From: an uncultured Opitutia bacterium
GTDB lineage: Bacteria; Verrucomicrobiota; Verrucomicrobiia; Opitutales; CAJWYM01
NCBI GenBank assembly: GCA_913049555.1
Contig: CAJWYM010000014.1
Location: 1-54,906, forward strand
DNA: 54,906 bases
Reading direction: 5' to 3'
The position numbers and the translations under genes are program-made. The stretch's first letter is position 1. Every line of letters begins with the position of its first letter. Below, piece by piece: positions 52,501 through 54,906 of this stretch. Under the pieces are notes generated by a model. It was not told the origin of the DNA. It saw nothing but the letters and a program-made list of their open reading frames with translations, and did no database searches.

Positions 52501-54906
52501 TCACGTCTGTGGAGACAACCAAGTAGAATTGTTTCTAAGTTCCGACCAATCCCCGGAAAATTCCCAAAAGATCGTAGGTCTCTACAAAAGCACAGGTATC
52601 CAGCAATGGGACAAATATCCCGAGCAAAACAGTCCATCCATCCAACTCCAAGCCGGAGAAAGTTATTACCTAGAGCTTCTACACAAAGAAAATTATGGAG
52701 GCGATTATGCCACCGTTGCTTGGACTACACCGAGCGGAACCTTCCGTCTATTGCCCCAAGACCAACTGGCACCCTATCAAGCATTCGCGGACAGTGACAC
52801 GGATGGAATGTCCAACCTCTACGAGAATCAATATGGCCTCAACAAAGACGAGCCCATAGACGCCTTCTCCGACTGGGATCAAGACAACCTGCTAGCTATA
52901 GATGAAGCTCTACTAGGAACCCAAGCCAATCAAGAAGACAGCGATGGAGATACTGTAAAAGACTCCATAGAAGTTTTTTCAGGCTCAGACCCCTTGAACC
53001 CAGAAGACTCACCTCAAAGCACTCAAACTTGGAATCACTACACAATCGGCAAGGCAGAGCTCGCATCCTACGAATACAAAGAGCAACTTATTGTAGAAAC
53101 CAATGGAAGAGGATTTAAAAGAGGCAAAGACCTTGGAGCTGGAATCGTAGGTCGAGAAGTCACCGGAGATTTTACATTTTCCACCAAGATTGCAAACACC
53201 TCAGCCACGACTCAAGATGCACAAGCAGGGATTGTCCTCAGAAGCTCCACGGATCTCTCCTCAGACTTTGTGTCCATACGATGGGGCGAAAACTATGGGC
53301 TCCGCTTTCAATACAGAAATGGCGACCACTACAACAATCAATGGGGCTTTTCCTGGTTCAAAGGAAACCCGATCTGGCTCAAAATTGAGAAAAAAGGCAT
53401 CCGTATCATTGCCTATCATTCCCGCGATGGAGTCAACTGGATCCCCTCAGGCGAACTGCTCTATCCATTTCCAGATCAAGTGATCGTTGGTCTGTATGCT
53501 TACAACAGCTCCGAAGTAGAGCACTCTCTCTTTGCATTTGAAGAGACCTATCTGTCCGTCGATTCCGATGGGGACGGACTCTCAGACACCGAAGAACAAA
53601 CCCTCGGCACCAATGCTCTCTCTGTAGACAGTGACAACGACGGCATCAACGACTATGTTGAAGCTCGTATCCTTTTCACAAACCCAAACAAAGATCAGTT
53701 TAAAGACAATACCCAGCACGTTCTGACTGCCTCTGGCTCCTCCACAATCAGTGCCACCGGCAACTGGCAAAAAGAAGGGGACAGCGTTTATGCACGCTCC
53801 GTTCGAGGAGAACTGGATTATGAATTAGAAATCCCCGAACAAGGCTGGTACCTCATTCAGATTCACATCCATGAGAACAACCCTTATGGAGGCATTCGAC
53901 CATTTACAATCGATGGCATCCTAAACGGAGATCGATTAGGTCGGCAGATTGTGGAAGCTTCTTACAATCAAGCAGGAATAGCAACCTACATAACCCCATT
54001 GTTGGATGCTGGAGAACATGACTTCACCATCGACTGGATCAACGGAACTGTAGGAACATTTCTCCAAGTTGACAGTATTGAAATCTCCAAACTAAGCGGT
54101 CAAGACCAAGACGAGAATGGTCATGCTGATTGGTTAGAAAACCGCTCCACTGGATTAACCACTATGGATGAGAGCCCAGTCAACACTTATATATCACCCT
54201 ACACCCTAGAGGGAGAGAGCAAAGCCTTCAATGAACTAGTAGTTCAAAGTTCATTTGTTGGAGATGAGACCGTTGAAGTTGTAGTAGAAAAAGGAACGGA
54301 CAATGGCTTCTATGTTCAATTACCACTGGATCCATCTGCAATCACAAATATTGAATTGACCGACGCCTCAAGCGCGCTCAGCCTCGAAAAACCAATTACT
54401 TGGGATTCATACGACTTATTAGCAGATCTAGAACCCTTATCCATCCCATTCGCATCCTCAATGCTCATGCAAGCTGACAACAGCAGTTTTGTTATAACGG
54501 CCCCCGATGGAATCAAAGAGTCCTTTGAATTGCTAGCCAGTGAACTACTAGAGTATAAATTCGATCAAGAAGGAAGTTACACAATCAAAGCAATACAAGC
54601 TCAAGAGGGAGAACCTACATTGCAAACTTTCAACCACACAATCACAACTGTAAAGGCAGTTTTTGGAAGTTCCCCCACTGTAGTCACAGGAAACTCAAGA
54701 AATTGGAAGCCCCAAAGTTTGCCCGAGTCCGTAGCGATCGAGTCTGACCAAAGGCTCCTTCTTATAGAAAAAAGCGTAAGTGGCAGTGCAAGAGAATATG
54801 AAATTTCACTCCAACAAAGCATCCCAGCAATCGTTGTCGCAAGGTTAGGCGAAAAAGGACCTATTTTGGACAAGGTAGAAGTGAATGCTATTAAAAATTA
54901 TGCATA
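49580..54906 (+). CDS. Giant secreted PA14/thrombospondin-3 protein, 3' end cut by window edge
   Basis: At least 1775 residues, with the end outside the window. A signal peptide (about 1-36; LTLLLTFLGISCLQAQ) leads into a concanavalin-like module (about 37-235) and a LamG-like module (about 240-475). Three PA14 domains follow near 533-677, 743-890 and 907-1053, each with a GDNRAELWLSS / GDDQVELWLSS / GDNQVELFLSS strand and a YYLEVLHK-type strand. Thrombospondin-3-like calcium repeats (DQDGWDDLWE, DYDQDGLTNGYE, DSDGDGLSDTEE, DSDNDGINDYVE) link the modules. A DUF1349-like module (about 1200-1327) and a CBM6/35-like module (about 1380-1503) follow. PA14 and CBM modules bind glycans, so surface polysaccharide binding is likely. 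No catalytic domain is seen yet. Confidence 0.85.
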   Translation, partial: MMKNPHSMIHPNGIQKIGLSLTLLLTFLGISCLQAQVSIPYQEDFETLVTGDLDGQNGWVSDKGVVILSNENLAHSGVNYVRIPPNADFRLAQLTLDGSTIAKPVYLDFFVKPVAVLDDENTALEFLDAQGALIKFIKIDREGQISVLNGDGQGSGDWLPIGKPYNLTTNHQSLNWIRITLKLDFQHQIYDVWLDEQLEAVNLGFIQDTPYFADLSIMGSTSAEILVDGIQVVEYNPLDTLIHSEEEILSLANLQLWLTARKGTVLHSNSVSFWKDQSNQGFAAYQLDPVKQPQKVQYDNLDYLEFSDTDNTELVIDHAENLNFTNGTLFTVQRHPQRELNPKWSVLKGNVWNHAGYGISNSSTSDPVASGFYIHGSQTAPETKSSVFTAKVAREVPTISTFVLDQEELEVRAYSNGFNERIKTLDQKTDFSNLQNLSIGAGGQFTGSIAEYLYFNRVLSSAEIQTVENFLAHYYSIPLDRDQDGWDDLWESNTFGSVDQDPSTDYDQDGLTNGYELANSLDPTQKEFEFNGTGYTFNRIFQEIAGKEIGDLTTSNKFPLLPDEVLKITELKTPTKYGDNYGSQITAFLYPQVTGTYTFNIRGDNRAELWLSSNEKAENRQKIAEVANPTYNWAKYPSQTSPSIQLKAGQKYYLEVLHKEEKGNDFLEVAWTIPGDVQKTLSGAFLSPVGLENDTDMDSLPDPWEQEHFNSLKFSFKDDNDNDGLSNLVEFNNQLDPLSADLGIAQGALLREVWTQLSGNQLSSLTSSKNYPLNPNYKILVNSTQRDQNWSQSFGEKISGTLEPKISGNYYFQVAGDDQVELWLSSTKSPAQKKRIAYTESLTRVDQWNKFPEQKSTAIYLQQGESYYLEILHKQNGSLESLQVEWKMPGGFFEPINKHFISPVSKQVGFALLEVWEQIPYSGLNHLVQNENFPNNPDSAQYVPGFQIPHQHKDRYGSRLRAYIKPTQTGPYTFHVCGDNQVELFLSSDQSPENSQKIVGLYKSTGIQQWDKYPEQNSPSIQLQAGESYYLELLHKENYGGDYATVAWTTPSGTFRLLPQDQLAPYQAFADSDTDGMSNLYENQYGLNKDEPIDAFSDWDQDNLLAIDEALLGTQANQEDSDGDTVKDSIEVFSGSDPLNPEDSPQSTQTWNHYTIGKAELASYEYKEQLIVETNGRGFKRGKDLGAGIVGREVTGDFTFSTKIANTSATTQDAQAGIVLRSSTDLSSDFVSIRWGENYGLRFQYRNGDHYNNQWGFSWFKGNPIWLKIEKKGIRIIAYHSRDGVNWIPSGELLYPFPDQVIVGLYAYNSSEVEHSLFAFEETYLSVDSDGDGLSDTEEQTLGTNALSVDSDNDGINDYVEARILFTNPNKDQFKDNTQHVLTASGSSTISATGNWQKEGDSVYARSVRGELDYELEIPEQGWYLIQIHIHENNPYGGIRPFTIDGILNGDRLGRQIVEASYNQAGIATYITPLLDAGEHDFTIDWINGTVGTFLQVDSIEISKLSGQDQDENGHADWLENRSTGLTTMDESPVNTYISPYTLEGESKAFNELVVQSSFVGDETVEVVVEKGTDNGFYVQLPLDPSAITNIELTDASSALSLEKPITWDSYDLLADLEPLSIPFASSMLMQADNSSFVITAPDGIKESFELLASELLEYKFDQEGSYTIKAIQAQEGEPTLQTFNHTITTVKAVFGSSPTVVTGNSRNWKPQSLPESVAIESDQRLLLIEKSVSGSAREYEISLQQSIPAIVVARLGEKGPILDKVEVNAIKNYA

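Noticed and set aside
1-54906. Insertion sequences, prophage, CRISPR arrays, integration sites
   Set aside because: No transposase, integrase, Cas or phage gene, no regularly spaced repeats and no terminal inverted repeats flanking a module were seen.

Overview
**Organism.** The window looks like chromosomal DNA from a low-GC (about 40% by eye), aerobic, probably marine bacterium of the PVC group, most likely Verrucomicrobiota (Opitutae-like). This is inferred from gene content: a GTP-type PEP carboxykinase, a true formylglycine-generating enzyme, DUF6941, a glycogen synthase with a histone-like tail, a mfd-surA pair, and a giant PA14/thrombospondin-3 secreted protein. There is no 16S gene to confirm it. 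Few genes have a visible Shine-Dalgarno sequence. I see no insertion sequence, prophage, CRISPR array or tRNA.

**1-7.8 kb.** The left edge cuts yaaA (peroxide stress). It is followed by an exported YHYH protein. A minus-strand run then encodes a degenerate CYTH + CHAD protein, an orphan ParA ATPase, a TerB-like protein and an EamA transporter that lacks a normal start codon. A small unknown gene and a renalase-like FAD oxidoreductase lie on the plus strand.

**7.8-15.1 kb.** pckG is followed by a light-dependent DNA-repair cluster: FAD oxidoreductase, TIGR03643 protein, class I CPD photolyase, iron-sulfur (FeS-BCP/PhrB-type) photolyase, an uncharacterised protein with a possible RuvC/DUF429-like layout, and a DUF2256 zinc-finger protein.

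**15.6-27.3 kb (minus strand).** A glycogen cluster contains a GH13 debranching enzyme, glgA with a 200-residue Lys/Ala/Ser/Thr tail, a GH57 branching enzyme and a DUF4912-like protein. A SurA-like isomerase and mfd follow, with overlapping ends.

**27.5-37.4 kb.** HAD phosphatase, DUF2721, gamma-carbonic anhydrase-like protein, a cNMP-binding/pseudo-receiver/STAS protein, DUF6941, formylglycine-generating enzyme, metF with a palindromic site touching its start codon, hslO (Hsp33), a coiled-coil zinc-ribbon protein, RNase P RNA, rpsT with a clear terminator, and an NtrC-family regulator.

**37.7-47.3 kb.** carB, a membrane-anchored TPR-like protein, a membrane protein resembling a dead NodB deacetylase with two strong hairpins in its first codons, an FAD oxidoreductase, and ppc, preceded by a nested set of inverted repeats and followed by a long hairpin.

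**47.4-54.9 kb.** An orphan PAS protein, a probable remnant of an exported lectin-like domain, an exported HEAT-like protein, and the first 1775 codons of a giant secreted protein with three PA14 domains, which runs off the right edge.

**How the genes fit together.** PckG and Ppc act in opposite directions at the PEP/oxaloacetate node, while GlgA, GH57 and GH13 store and mobilise glucan. The two photolyases, YaaA and Hsp33 deal with light and oxidative damage. FGE implies sulfatases elsewhere in the genome, and the giant PA14 protein would suit surface glycan binding. The strongest candidates for undescribed biology are the CHAD-ParA-TerB operon, the unknown gene inside the photolyase operon, and the cNMP/pseudo-receiver/STAS protein.
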